64,000 nucleotides of DNA from Ceratopteris richardii (lineage: Eukaryota; Streptophyta; Polypodiopsida; Polypodiales; Pteridaceae). Shown here one piece after another: positions 23,495-35,597 of this stretch. Within the stretch, counting starts at the first letter, position 1. The number at the start of each line of letters is the position of its first letter. The notes under the pieces are model-generated. The model had not been told where the DNA came from, did no database searches, and saw only the letters and a list, made by a program, of their open reading frames with translations. The stretch lies in NCBI GenBank assembly GCA_020310875.1, contig CM035407.1, forward strand, positions 66,901,158 through 66,965,157, given 5' to 3'. The position numbers were made by a program, and so were the translations under genes.

Positions 23495-24389
23495 TGTGTA
23501 CCTAAGTACCAACTTAGGGACTTGCGGAGAAAGAGACTATACCTCGATCCCCCTCAAGTGCATATAGTGGGGATTCACGCTTTATTTTTCAATCCGAGGA
23601 GTATCAAAACCTAGCCGAGTGTATGAAGATGTGCTTTCAAATGATGATCAATGCAAATGAGCTTTCAAAGAGTGCAAATAAGTCTAAATCTATTCCAAAC
23701 AAGGTTCAGGGATCCGTTGAGATGTCACGACACTTGGAGCAGCAGCCAATAGTAAATCTAGCTTTTTTCTCAGCTCCGAATAGCAAAATAGCACATTTCA
23801 AAACTCTTGAGAAGACGCATCCAATGGTGGTCTTTTCACTCAATTCTCACGCTTTTGCTTCAAGTTATGAGCAAAATACTGAGTCGCGGGAATGACCTTC
23901 CTACACTTCAGCACTTCCTACATTTGAACACTTCCTACACTTCACGCACATCTTAACAACAGCAAACAAGCACTTTCATGGATAGACAACACTTCCAAAC
24001 ACTCTTTCCAAGCATCACACATGCATACAAGCTCACAAAGAAGATGATACAGAGAGGAGAAGGCACAAATTCGAAACTATGTGCTCTTGATTCTCACAAT
24101 GGCAAAAAGTCTTTACGAAGAGTCACAAATTGACTTATATACATGTGCCCTAAAAATGGTCCTTTCACACAAGAGACCGGCACTTTATTAACTAAAAGGT
24201 TAATCTCCTGCTAATTTACAAGGGTAAGCTACTAATCTCCATGGGTATGCATCTAGAGGACTCCTCTAGTGCACTTACATTGGAGAATATGTTACACAAT
24301 GGCTATGATACAAAAATAAAGTGTCCAAATCGAAAAAATTTTGGGGCCCATCTTTTTCTCTGCCTTTTGCTCTTCTTAGCTCTACAACA
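23495..24389 (-). repeat. 3' LTR of element H
   Basis: The right edge is CTACAACA at 24389, followed by the pyrimidine run CTCTCCCCCTCTTTG (the PPT on the other strand). The left edge is put at TGTGTACC, 23495, where copia RNase H stops. Length is about 895 bp. The downstream target duplication could not be tested because the other end of H is not preserved. Confidence 0.55.
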
Positions 24390-24404
24390 CTCTCCCCCTC
24401 TTTG
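24390..24404 (-). promoter_or_regulatory. Polypurine tract of element H
   Basis: The complement reads CAAAGAGGGGGAGAG directly before TGTTG of the LTR. Just upstream on the - strand is GTCAAGGGACGACAAAGA, similar to the motif before the PPTs of G1 and D. Confidence 0.6.
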
Positions 24405-25018
24405 TCTTTGTCGTCCCTTGACAGGCTTTGCTTCTTGTCTGCAGCTTGTCTAAGTCTTCCGAATACATGCACCCAGCGGTCGAAGAAGCGATAAGGACTG
24501 TCAAAAAATTTGTTACTTTATCGGAGGTATGTCCTTTGCTTCTGTTTGCCCCTTGGTATTCCTTATATCACATATCTGGGATGCTGCATTAACTCGGGCT
24601 GCCATGCACGCCATCAGTGGCTAAGAATGTGGTATTCTTAGTCACCCTCTTCAACTTTTCAGCCTCTCCTCTTTCTAACTTTTGGTCTTCTGATATGTCT
24701 TTGTCTTCACACATCTGATCCTGTTGTATTGCTTTGAGCCTGTTTACTTTCTGCCACCGCACGCAATCAGTGGAAGGATCATTACCTACCAAGTATCTTC
24801 TTGCACTTCTTCACGGATACTTCTTGGCCCTGGTTCGTCCTTCCCTCCTACGTGCTTTCCCTTATTGTGTGCCCCTACGGGGATCTGTGCAGAGATCGGT
24901 GTTGCGTGCCCGTGCGGGGCTTCTTGCAGAGATATGTCTTCAGATATAATCCTTTCAGTGAAGCTTCTTTCTTGGTTTTCTTCTTCTTTTCTTTTTTCTA
25001 GATTCTCCTTCGACATTG

Positions 25019-25067
25019 CCCCCCTTCTGAACTATGTCGTCCCCGACAGGCTTTGGAATTCGGCGAG
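25019..25067 (-). other. Second PPT-like block inside element H
   Basis: Pyrimidine run GCCCCCCTTC followed by TATGTCGTCCCCGACAGG and CTTTG. It parallels 24390-24430, the true PPT side of H, about 630 bp away, and suggests duplication of the 3' end of the interior. Confidence 0.45.
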
Positions 25068-25995
25068 AGTATGTTCTGTAAACTTTTTGCTCTGTCTCAT
25101 TAAGCAGATTAGCTTCACGTATCATGATTTGCTTCCATTGTTCGGCTTTCACACCATCATGTGGTGGTTTTCTGTGATCGGCGAAGAAGGTTAATTCATA
25201 TGCCACTAATCTGGCATTCAAGTTCGATGACATTTTTAAGAAAAATTATGAATCAATCTCAAAAAATCCTGTAAAAAAGGCTTCCTCGAAGGTTTGCATA
25301 TATGTACTTGGTAAGAACATGAGCCTAGAATAATATGCCATTATTGTGGGTCGACTGGGCATAACACACAGATAAAAAATGAGGATATTTGTGCCTTGAT
25401 TAATACCGAGGAAATTTAGAAATGTGTAAGCCGTGTGTTTGAACACTTTCAAACCTGTAAGTAGCATGCTGAGGATTTTATTCATCATCTTGATAGTTAA
25501 ATCAGGGACTGTTGCATAACAATGTAGCCAAAATTCAATGGTTTTTACAATGTAATCCTCAATCGGTAAATAGTTATGAGGTGGACTTGGAAGTAGCGAA
25601 TAATTCAGCCACTGTTTATTGATCACACCACTCTTTTGCATATCCAAAAATTCTCTTGCTTCTCGGCAACTTGGTGTTGGGCAAAATGAAGGATTTACCT
25701 GTAATAAATACGGTGCTGCTTGCTAGTGCACCCGCAAAGTAGGAATTTTCTCCAAGAATTTCCTCTGCCATATAGGTTGTGCCGCTTCAAATTCCTCTTG
25801 AGTGTAACTGAATGTATTGTCTTTGAAGTATAGCTACTCATCTGGATCATTCTGTGTGAGGTTCTTTATATATTGCCTTGTTTTCTCTTTTAAGAGTCCA
25901 TAAGGAATGTTCTTCATGATTGTATCCAAATCTTTCCCTTTTATTTTGGCCTCTTTCATGAGTTTGACCACTTCATTTTCAAAATTTTTTGTCAA

Positions 25996-26460
25996 TCAAG
26001 ACACCAATAGTGCACGTTCCTTCTGACCTATTTCTGCAGTATATGGCATGGGATGATCATCACATGGTTTTGCCATCTGCTCTCTTATTGGAGACCAATC
26101 GATCGGGGGAGACAGAGGACGTACCTCTACCTCGTCAGTAGGACTTTCTTTTCGTGGCTCTACTGGTGTCCCGATGGTTACTTTTTGTTCTAATTGAGCT
26201 TCTAGCTGTGTAAGACATTCAATCTTCTCTTTAACTTCCTTAAGTGCTGTCTGGAGCGCGTCTTTGGCTGCGAGTAGCTCATTACCGATTTCTGCTATCT
26301 GATCCATATTTTCAATGTAGCTCACTGCATGTTTTGCGTTGGAATTGTATAGTTTTTTGTTGAGCTCATTGGTTTTGTTAATATACCTGCATTCCCATTC
26401 TTCTTTTAGGGCTTGCTCATGTTTCAGAAAATTATCATATTTGGCTATTTGGTCGTTCAA
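25996..26460 (-). pseudogene. Coiled-coil segment of the element H protein
   Basis: The longest open piece of H (154 codons): a Glu/Lys/Gln/Ala-rich helix (ELLAAKDALQTALKEVKEKI, then LTQLEAQLEQKV) followed by a Pro-rich acidic stretch (PLSPPIDWSPIREQM). Similar helical text continues upstream to about 26850 with stops. No enzymatic motif. Coiled coils are common in gag-like and structural proteins, but nothing more specific can be said. Confidence 0.5.
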
Positions 26461-28965
26461 TTCCCTTTGGTCAGTTGCTATTGTCTCTTGTTTTTCTATA
26501 GGTTAGTCATACAACAATTCCTTCATCAATTCTTTGTTTCTACTGCGTAAGTTATCATTTTCCTCCATGTATGCTTTTAGCTGTGTTTCTAGCAGATTGC
26601 TTCTAGCTTTCATTCTCTCTTTGTCGGCTTCACTTGCTTCATGTTGTCTTTGTAAGTGCATCAGTTATTCCTGGAGTTTGTGATTCTGCTCCATTAATGT
26701 ATTGCATTGCCCTTTGACTTTGGTTATTTCCTTTGCCTTGGCTGAAACATCTTGTTGGGCTTGAATCAGCTGTGTAGATAGTTGCTCACTCATTACTTGG
26801 AATTGGTTTTTTTTCCCGCATGGCCTTGTCATAATCTGCATATGTTTCCATCATTTGTTGTTGTGTATCCATAGTTGTTTGTATCATCTGTTTGACTATG
26901 GGTTTTAGTTGAGTAACGTCTACATTTAACCATGTGGTCAGGATGTTAGGTTCTTAACCCGTGGTAACATCTTTCCCTTGTGCCACATGTAGCGTAGTGT
27001 CATGGGGCTGCCAAATATGAAGTTGTATCCTTGGCTCAACCTCCCTGTGGTCAGTCTTGCCTTGTGGTGTATCATCAAGGACTTCAATCATAATTTGCTC
27101 CATATCTTGTTGGAAACATCTTTCCTTTTACATGGGTGTTGCTATTTCCTCTTTTACAGGTGGCACTGCATCTTTATGTGTGATTGGAGCTTCCTTTATG
27201 CTGATTTTTGACATGTCGTTCAATTGAATGAGGTGGGCCTGTTCAATGAATACTTCTCGGTTCTGTACCTGTGATTGTTGATTGTCAGGTGTGACCTTGA
27301 CCTGGTTTATCTCTGTCCATTCCTCATTGTTTGTTTCTATTACTATGTCTGTGTCTAAGGTATCCTTGTCATGGCTAGACTCTTCATTTGAACATGAATC
27401 TTCCAGTCCCAATTCTTTGTATCTAGAAGGTAATTTTGGAGTATGTTCTTTTTCCTTTTGTTGTTGTCCTTGGCTTGCCTATCTATATTGATGTCCTTGG
27501 ACATTGAGGTTTACTTGTCCCAGCATATATGTATGTGTTTCTTCTAGGGCCATTGATAGGTCCCTTTTTATGATTGGCTGTTGTGTCAGAGGAATCTTTG
27601 GTAATATATGTGTCCTCTTGGACTGTGGTGTTTCTTGTGCTGCTTCCTCTCTAGTGTGCTTAGTCCCTCACATGGGTTTCTTGGAACTGGTTCCCACTTC
27701 TTCGATGGAAATAACTGTTTTCTTTTTCTTTGGAACAGTAGCTGAATTTACATATTTTGCCATTTCAGTGGAGTTTGGCATCACACATAGACAGTCTTTC
27801 ATCTCAAGTGCCTCATAAATTAGCAAGGTCAATGCCGAACTTCCATTCAAAAACTTCTTCTGACTCCACTTCTTCTAAGCTTCGAATAGGTGGTCTTGAA
27901 TATATGGAGTCATATTTACTTTATTTCCAGCTTGTCTCCTTGCATGGGAAAGCAATTGCGACGATTTTCTGAGGCGTTGTATACCTATGCATACTAGGAA
28001 AACAAAAATGTTGATGCACCAATCGAACCAATTCTTCTATATCTGCTCTGTTTATTTCCAGAAAGGTTCTCTTTTTTGGATCATGACATTCATCTTTAAC
28101 ATAAGTGAGGCCATCCTAACACCAAACAAAAGCTTTGTTGATGACTCCATGAGTGAATCAAATTGTTTTCCATGTACCAACTTTATCGAGCACTCTTGCT
28201 TCCGGGATTGATGGCTTATCTGATGCAAACTAGAGCGTATTCATAACTTGTGTGCATCTCTAGAAATATGGCAAATATATGGGCAATTGTAGGAATGCAT
28301 CAATGCCAGCCCTTGTCCAGACATCTGTGATGCGTGGTAACCCTTGTATTATAGTCTAGAAATCTTGTGACATAATTGGGAAATAGTGATCCCTATCCAT
28401 AATCTTAATGGTGACCATGAAAAGGAGCTCTGCCACTTGTTGATTATCAAGAAACCAATGACCTCTTGCCTTAGTAATTGATTCCAAGGGAAGAAGCAGG
28501 ACCTCTTCCTCTTGCGTAGCCTTGGAGTTAGAAGATTCCATCTGCACTTAGTACATACCAATAATCAGTGGAAAGCTAGTATTAAGAGTTATTCTTCACT
28601 TATCCTTCCTAAATTTTGCAATTCTCTGAGTGATGTGAGTCGTCCCTTTCTCGTGGGTCTGAGAAAGGTATTACCTAGGATTTTCTTTATACATTTTTTT
28701 CCATTTTTTGACAAAAAACAATAGCATTAGTACCTAGCCGAAGCTTTTATTGTAGTATTAGTTTTGAGATTATTGTACAAGTGCTCTCCTATTCCCTAAG
28801 AGAGGAATGTGCTTCGCTATCCAGTAGTAGAAGAAGTAGGTGCCGAATCTACGGCCTTGTAATGTGGCCCTATTATGCATACTTTGGACCCTTGTAACTC
28901 AAGATGTGTGTAAACTGAATTATTTGGCCGAGTTGTACAGATTGTTTTGCCTGTAGGCATCCAAA

Positions 28966-30087
28966 TCTACTTTACTCCGCTAGGACAGACTGTATTTCGA
29001 GCATTCCTGGTGAATGTAGTGCTTCTCACGTTGTACCTCTGCTTCGTCCACTTTTTGACTCTTTGAATGTGGTTTGTTTCGTATTTCGGCTCCTGCAATG
29101 TCCTATAGGTGTTTGTTTCCTGTAGGTTTGTCTTTAGATCGTGCTGATTCTCCTTGTGTCTTGACATGTCCCTTTTAATGATTGTCATTTGTGTACATGA
29201 TTTGGGAATCCATATTTTCGTTCGGGCCGACAGGGCTGCTATCACCTTCTTTGGAATCCATACTCTAGCAATCCTTTGTGGACCTAGGTGTCCAACTTGA
29301 CTTGCATTCTTGTTCTATTGTTGTTTCCGATGTCGAAAGTAATTATGTTGTTGAAGATATGCTATCACTTGATCTTTTTTTATCCAAGCTTGTCTAGTGT
29401 GAGGATTGGGGTATCTTCTAATGTGTGCAAGTTTGTGATAGTCTTGCTGACTATTCCCTCTTGTGCTTGGTTCCTCACTGAGGCTTTTATTGGATAAGAC
29501 ACTAGTCATGTGGTTTACTAGCTTAGAAGATTGGGTTAGATCGAGATTTGGAGTATGCTCACATGAAGTACTTGATGGTGGGGTGTCCGTAGTGGGAGTG
29601 AATGTACATTCATCATCATGCTTGTGTAGGTGATCTCTCGAGCCTATACATTTGGCTTTGATAGGTCGTTCGTCCAACATGCTGAATACCTCACAGTGTC
29701 CTATCTTGGCCGATATGTAACCTAAGGCTAATTGGATAGTCACTTCATATTCATATACCCAATCTTGACCCAACACAAGTTCCTCTAATAAGTCCTGGTC
29801 ATGACACACTAAGAATTTTTGTTGCATCGTGTTGTTTCCAAGATGAGGGATAAGGTAATCTCACCTATGCATTCAATAACTTTTCCTCCTATTCCTATCA
29901 GTTGTGCCTTAGATGGGTGTAATTCTTCCTTGAGTTTCTGAGTCAATGAAGACTTGATACAGCTTATAGCTGCTCTTGTGTCAATGAGAGCATCCACCAA
30001 GTGGTACTCTTCTATTCCAACACCCAAATTCAAATAAGGTTGCTTTATTTGCTGTCCTAGGTTTTCAAAGCCTCTAAAGTTGGCCAT
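28966..30087 (-). pseudogene. Element E: second retropepsin-like domain and Trp-rich tail
   Basis: Piece 30087-29809 reads EYHLVDALIDTRAAISCI and IGIGGKVIECIGEITL. After a frameshift, 29827-29315 continues VCHDQDLLEELVLGQDW. This is the same domain as in G1 after integrase; the active-site DSGA has become DTRA. The tail continues with QAWIKKDQV (about 29395) and, after stops, KIWIPKS (29245-28966), matching the G1 tail style. The domain sits downstream of integrase, whereas E also has an ordinary protease upstream of RT (34143-34601). Confidence 0.75.
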
Positions 30088-30144
30088 TGGAATGAGTTCC
30101 TCTCCTTGTCAATATCTCTCGTCCCTCTCTCTCATCCATTCTTT

Positions 30145-31793
30145 TCATTTCCTAATTCGTTCTAGAGCTTCCTCTCTTGCTTCTTCTCGTACTCTTTCTT
30201 CCTCCTCATGTCTATTTTTACTCATTAATAGTCGTGACATTATCTCTTCTATCAATGGCTCTAAATTTTTTTTTACTTGGCAACCGCTTATATAGTTTGG
30301 CAATACTGCTCCATCTAGGGTTGCTAAGCTGATGGCTTCAGTGGTAGATATATGATTGATGATCAATGGGCCATATCCTCTTTTTTGTAGTTTCTTTGCA
30401 TGTTGCTTCAAAGTATAGACCAAAACTAAATCTCCTTCCTTTAGGTTTTTATCTTTAATATGAGCATCAAAATATGCCTTATGTCGTCTTTTTGCAGCGT
30501 AAATACCTGCTACAACTTGTAATCTTGTTTCATGTAACTTTTCTATTTGATCCAATTGAGCTGATAATTCATGTCCACTCCACTCGTAAGTTGTTGCTAC
30601 TTTGAGAGTAGGTACTAAGAAATCAATTGGAAAGATGGCATTATGTCCGTACACTAGGTTAAAGGGAGTAGTTCCTATGGCTGTTTTGTAGGCTACTCAG
30701 AATGCCCATAAAGCATGATGTAATTGGTTATTCCAATCAGATCTACCATTGTTAACAATTTTAGTGAGGACTGTACATAAGATTTTGTTTGAACTTTCAA
30801 CCTTTCCATTGGCTTGTGGGTGATATGGGGCTGATTTCTTATGAATTACTAAGAATTCATTCATTAGGGCTTCTATTACTTCATTCACAAAGTATGTGCC
30901 TCTATCACTGACAATTTCGATAGGCAATCCAAACCTAGTGAATACGTTCTCAAAGAGAAACTTACCCGTAGTCCTTGCATTGTTTTTCTTGGTTGCTTTG
31001 GCTTCAACCCATTTGGTCAAATAATTTGTGGCTACGATTATGTACTCAGCATGGGATCCTTTAGCTGGTGGGCTAATAGGTCCGACAAAATCTATTCCCC
31101 ATTTAGTAAAGGCTCTGGCACTCATCATGGTTTTCAGTGGCATTTTATCTCTTCTAATAGGATATTTTGTTCGTTGATAGGTATCACATCTTTGAACATA
31201 TGTGGCTGCATCTTGATGTAGAGTTGGCCACCACATTCCTGCAAAGAGAATCATTTTTGCAATTTTATCTGCAGAAAAATGTCCTCCTACAGCTCCGCTA
31301 TGCGCCATCTCTAAGATAGAAAGATACTCATCTTCATGAATGCACATTCATAGATGATTGTCTCTTCCTCTTTTGAAGAGCTGTTTACCTATAAGAACAT
31401 AGTCCTTGCTTTGTTCTATGAGTGCACACTTTCTTGTTGGAGTAGCTCCTTCTGGGTACTCTTGGGTTTTCAAAAATTTTACCAGAGGCATACTCCATCT
31501 TGGTTCTACAGTGGAGTAACATAGAGTAGAGTTCTCTTTTGACCTTCGTTCTTGACAAGTTGAGCAGCTTAATACTAGTTATGTGTATCCATCTGCATGG
31601 TTGGCTAGTATATGCCTAATCTCTTCACTGTTTGCCATGTAGCATTCGCATTTAAATGAGCTTTCCATTGATTTACATGTGCTTTTTGAAGCCACATCTC
31701 TTGTTCCTCTTCCTCTACACATCTCATGAGTAGTCCACTTGGATCTTGGTGGTATAAGCTTCCAGCAATGATGTGGAGATTTTTGGTCTTCCA
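30145..31793 (-). pseudogene. Element E: integrase with two HHCC modules
   Basis: Leftward. A first, damaged HHCC module lies at about 31790-31540 (AHVNQWKAHL, VKRLGIY then stop, CSTCQERR). The second module, at 31347-31150, reads MAHSGAVGGHFSADK and CDTYQRTKY, with the last Cys changed to Tyr. The integrase core follows: D in GIDFVGPI, D in SDRGTYF, E in GKVESSNK. Piece 30654-30145 holds the C-terminal region (GDLVLVYTLKQHAKKLQKRG) and a charged helix. A stop near 30690 and others break the frame. Confidence 0.85.
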
Positions 31794-33180
31794 TTATTCC
31801 TGACTTTCGTTTGCAGTGATCCCATGTTTAGGTCCATATGTGAGGATAGGAATCAACTTTTCTGCCCATTGGGGACATACTTCGAGATTAAAAAGATAAG
31901 TGTCTGGCAGATCATCCGGTACTCCTGTGGGGGGCTCTCCATGTGTCATTCTCGATAAGTGATCTGCTCTAATGTGCGTATTCCCTTTCTTGAATACTAC
32001 TTCAAAATCAAATTCCATCAACAATAGAAACCATCGTACTAGTCGTCCCGTATTACAAGGCTTATTGACTTAGTACAGTAGAGCTTGATGATCGATGAAG
32101 AATTTGAATTTGTTTGCCAATAAGTAGTGTCAAAACTTCTTAACCGCATACACCATTCCTAAACCCTCTCGCTCCGTCGTGGTATAATTGCGCTCCGCTT
32201 GATTCAATTGTCTACTCGCATAGGCTATAGGGTGGTCTAACTTCCTTGTATCCGCTGGCTGAGCTAAGATACATCCAATGGCAAACTTGGAAGCATCTAC
32301 CTGAATGTGAAATGGTTTGTTCCAATCAGGAACTCTAAGGATTGGTATTGAACTCAAACGACTTTTCAATTCGTTAAATGCCTTTTCGCATTCTTCAGTC
32401 CAAATAAATTGAGATAGTAACGCATAAAGGGGTCTAGCAATTATGGCATACATGTGTATAAATCTACGGTAGTATCCGCAATGTCCCATAAATGCTTGCA
32501 CCTCTTTAGCACTCTTTGGTCTTGGCAAATCCAGAATCACTTTGATTTTGTCTTCGTCTGTGGAAATCCCATTTTTAGAGACGATGTGTCCTAATATCTT
32601 CCCTTGTCGAGCCATGAAGACGCACTTTTCTGGATTGAGGAAAACTCTATATTGTCGACATTTGGTAAAAATCTTTCCTAGTTCTGGGATATGTTCTAAG
32701 CGTATAGCTGAATAGGTGCATAAATCATCCACGTATACCTCCATGCTCTTCCTCAAGAATTCCTTGAATACATGGCACATCAATCTTTGGAAAGTGGCAA
32801 TGGCATTGGTTAGACCAAAAGGCATAACCCTAAAGGCGTACACTCCCCATTGAGTTACAAAGGCTGTCTTATGTTGGTCCTCAAGAGCAATCGCTACCTG
32901 ATTATACCTTGAAAAGCCATCTAGAAAACTATAAACTTCCTTCCCTGCCACTCTTTCCAAAAGATGATCAGTGATGGGTAATGGGTAACTATCCCTTATG
33001 GTGGCGGCATTTACTTTTTTCAAATTAATGCATACCCTTAACTTGCCATTCTTTTTTGGCATGACCACCAAAGGTGATACCCATTCTGTGTGCTCAATCT
33101 CATAAATGAACCCAGCATCTAACAACTTATCTATCTCTTCCTTAATTTTTGCTCAGTAAACGTCGTTATAAGTGTATGGT
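31794..33180 (-). pseudogene. Element E: reverse transcriptase and RNase H
   Basis: The longest intact piece (33125-32130, 331 codons) starts LDAGFIYEIEHTEWVSPLVV and contains MPFGLTNAIATFQRL and YVDDLCTYS, the RT active site. It runs into RNase H (FHIQVDASKFAIGCILAQ, TTEREGLGMVYA). RNase H continues after a stop through FFIDHQALLY to RADHLSRMTHGE (about 31960). A TGA in the upstream frame (near 33155) splits it from the linker. Close to G1 in sequence. Confidence 0.9.
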
Positions 33181-33290
33181 CTTTGTTTGGAAGGTTTGGC
33201 TTCTGATGTCATAGGGATTCTATGGGCACAAATAGAGGGATCTACTCCTTTTAAATCCTTATATGACCAAGCAAAGACATCCCTGTATTC

Positions 33291-33860
33291 TCATATGAGT
33301 CGTATTAACTCTTGTTCTTCCTCCATTGACACATCTTGTCCTATAAAGGTACATCGCTCTTCTCCTTCCTCCAAAGTTACTACTATTTTCTTGGTCTGTT
33401 CTTTGTTGTCATATGCTATTCCTGGTTGTGCTTCCCGCTTTGGCATTTGGATTGCAATCTTCCTCTCTTCCACTTCATATTTCTTGAAGTGGGCAGGGAC
33501 TTTGAATTGATCTTGAGGCTTGTTTTCTCCTTCTTCTTTATCTAGTCCAAGTTCTTCTTCCTGTGTCATTCCTTGATTCAACTCATTAATTATGACACTT
33601 ACTCTTTGATTTTCACTGTCTGCCCCAATTTGTTCATGCTCCATTTCAATGCTCTCATAATCCTCCTTCCATTCCTTTTCAATTACCTCTCCTTCTTCAA
33701 TTTCTTGGAGAATGACCACGTATAAACTTACATCATATCCTTCCTCATCAATGCATTCATTCATGGTTATTACTTCTTCATTTACACATACATCAAGAGT
33801 GGCTAAAATCTCCATCCAACCATGAGGTTTGAATTCTTCATCTAGGAATATCTGGGGCAT
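33291..33860 (-). pseudogene. Element E: acidic linker before RT
   Basis: 189 codons, very rich in Glu (EEGEVIEKEWKEDYESIEME), ending in FKKYEVEERKIAIQMPKREA and ERCTFIGQDVSMEEEQEL, which match the start of the G1 frame. It also begins DEEFKPHGWMEIL, matching element C near 54066. Not an enzyme domain, but a conserved family-specific spacer. Confidence 0.75.
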
Positions 33861-34142
33861 GTAAGCTGGATCTTGTATAGACCTAGCAACTCCCTACCTT
33901 TGCTTCCATCCTTTCTTTCTTTCCTCTTCCTTTTTTGCTATCTGGCATATCCATAGATGAGTGTCTTCGTTCATCCATCTTTGGTCAGTTGAACCTATAT
34001 TGTGAATCGACTGCTCGTCCTCCTCCTTATGAATCAGATTCCATTGCAAGGGGGAAACATCTTGATACGTATATGTACAGAGATTTATTCTGGTCGTGGT
34101 TCCTTCGTGTTGTAAGTATACCGTGTCTTTTCCCCAATCTTG

Positions 34143-34601
34143 CTATACCTTCAGCTGTCTCATGAAAGGTCTTCCAAGTATCATCTCATAATTGCTAGCC
34201 TTTTCAAATCGACAGATCGCTAAAGTGTGCTCGAATTCAACTCTGCAGGTGGTAAATATCACTTTTGCCAATATTCCCAGGGGTCGTTCAGTGTGTTCGT
34301 CTGCCATTTGAATCTTCATCCGTGTTGGTCTTAAAGCTTCTTTTCCCCATTTCTCCCAAATTTCCTTGGTCACAATTCCTACTCCTACTCCCGAGTCTAA
34401 GATGGCTTTCGTAGTATACCCTCGGTAAGTGATTGGAAGGCATGTGTTCCCTTCATCTCCCTCACTGAAATCTCCAACCTTGTCGATTGGGATTTTGATT
34501 GTGGTCACTTCATCAGGCATCTCCTTCTCATCTGACTTTGTCTCCAATTGACTGGTTAGCTTCTCCTTCAACTGTGGTTTTATCTTCAAAAGTTCTTCCA
34601 A
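34143..34601 (-). pseudogene. Element E: first (canonical) retropepsin
   Basis: 152 codons. Active-site motif AILDSGVGVGIV and psi-loop motif YEMILGRPFMRQL frame a normal retropepsin, here in the usual place between gag and RT. The N-terminal half is a charged linker (LKEKLTSQLETKSDEKEM). DSG is intact, so this domain alone could still be functional, but flanking frames are broken. Confidence 0.85.
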
Positions 34602-35597
34602 TGTCAGAGTACAAGGGATTTTTACCTTTCTAAGATGTCGTATAATGTCCGATGTTTGGATTGACGGGTTCTGCTCTTTTCTTCTTACTGAGGGAAATGC
34701 AGTATGATTCAGAATTATGTTTGTATTCCCCCGTGTAATTTGGCAAAGCCTTCACACTGTCATCATCCTTGTTGCTCATGTCAAGTTGTAATAATCCTTT
34801 TGAGTTTAACTCAGGTATTGAGGCTTCCAATTCATCTTCTGCCTCTAACTCCTCAAAGGGTGGTTCAATTCCTTCTGCTTTCTTCCATCTATCTTCTTGG
34901 ACTCTTGCCCACAAGTCTTTAGGCCACTCCCCATCTACTTCGGGGACAACGGAACCTTCTCTTTTATCCTCGCATAAATTTCCATCATAGATCTCGCCTT
35001 CTTTTCCTTTCTCGGGATCATTAGGGATGACACACTCTTGGAATTCTTTTTTGGGAATTCATGAATTGGGTAGTCGAAGAATATGTTTTTCTAGGGTCTG
35101 TTGAGCTACTTCTCAATTTATTTTTTACATATCTCCAACCTTTCTTTCTCTAAGTCACCTCTAGGATATTCTTTTTCATGTTGTTCAATGGTTGGTCCTG
35201 CTCTTATTCGTGCTTGGTATGCCTGAATCCACATGGCTAACTCTTCTGGCATGGGGTCTACTAGAATTGATCCTGCCTCCTATTTTTGACACTTTCCTTT
35301 CTTATTTTCTCCTTCAATTTTTTGTTTTTCTTCTTGACTTCATTCATTATTTTCATTCTGCTTCTTTTGTTGTAGTTTCTTTTCCTTCATCATGTCTCTA
35401 CAATTCTTCCATCTTTGTGTTCATTTACTTGTAATACTTTTCCTGGGCTCTTCTGAGTCTTCAACTATTTGAGGTGTGGGTATATTCAATTCTCCGTCGC
35501 CTTGATCATTCTCTCTAGTTTATTCTGGGGTCTCTCTAGCTTTAGCTCTTGTTATTGCTTTCAATGGAATAGTGTACGCCTTGTCACTCCCTGATGA
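34602..35597 (-). pseudogene. Element E: gag-protease spacer, broken
   Basis: Low-complexity acidic and basic coding remnants, the longest at 34914-34630 (WARVQEDRWKKAEGIEPPFE). Stops are frequent. It corresponds to the spacer of element C between 52340 and 53450. Confidence 0.5.

Larger units (their letters stand above)
24405..28735 (-). pseudogene. Element H interior: unrecognised, broken protein-coding region
   Basis: Reading leftward, open pieces include complement 28547-28356 (LPLESITKARGHWFLDNQQV), a piece continuing to about 28200 (GLPRITDVWTRAGIDAF), 27850-27668 (VPKKKKTVISIEEVGTSSKK), 27412-27128 (acidic, DTDIVIETNNEEWTEI), 26460-25996 (coiled coil), 25647-25246 (PPHNYLPIEDYIVKTIEFWL) and a basic C-terminus near 25020-24955 (RKKKRRRKPRKK). 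In-frame stops separate them. I see no RT, RNase H, integrase or protease motif. Because it sits before a PPT and LTR, it is either the gag or extra ORF of a non-autonomous LTR element or a captured host gene. No function is assigned. Confidence 0.5.
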
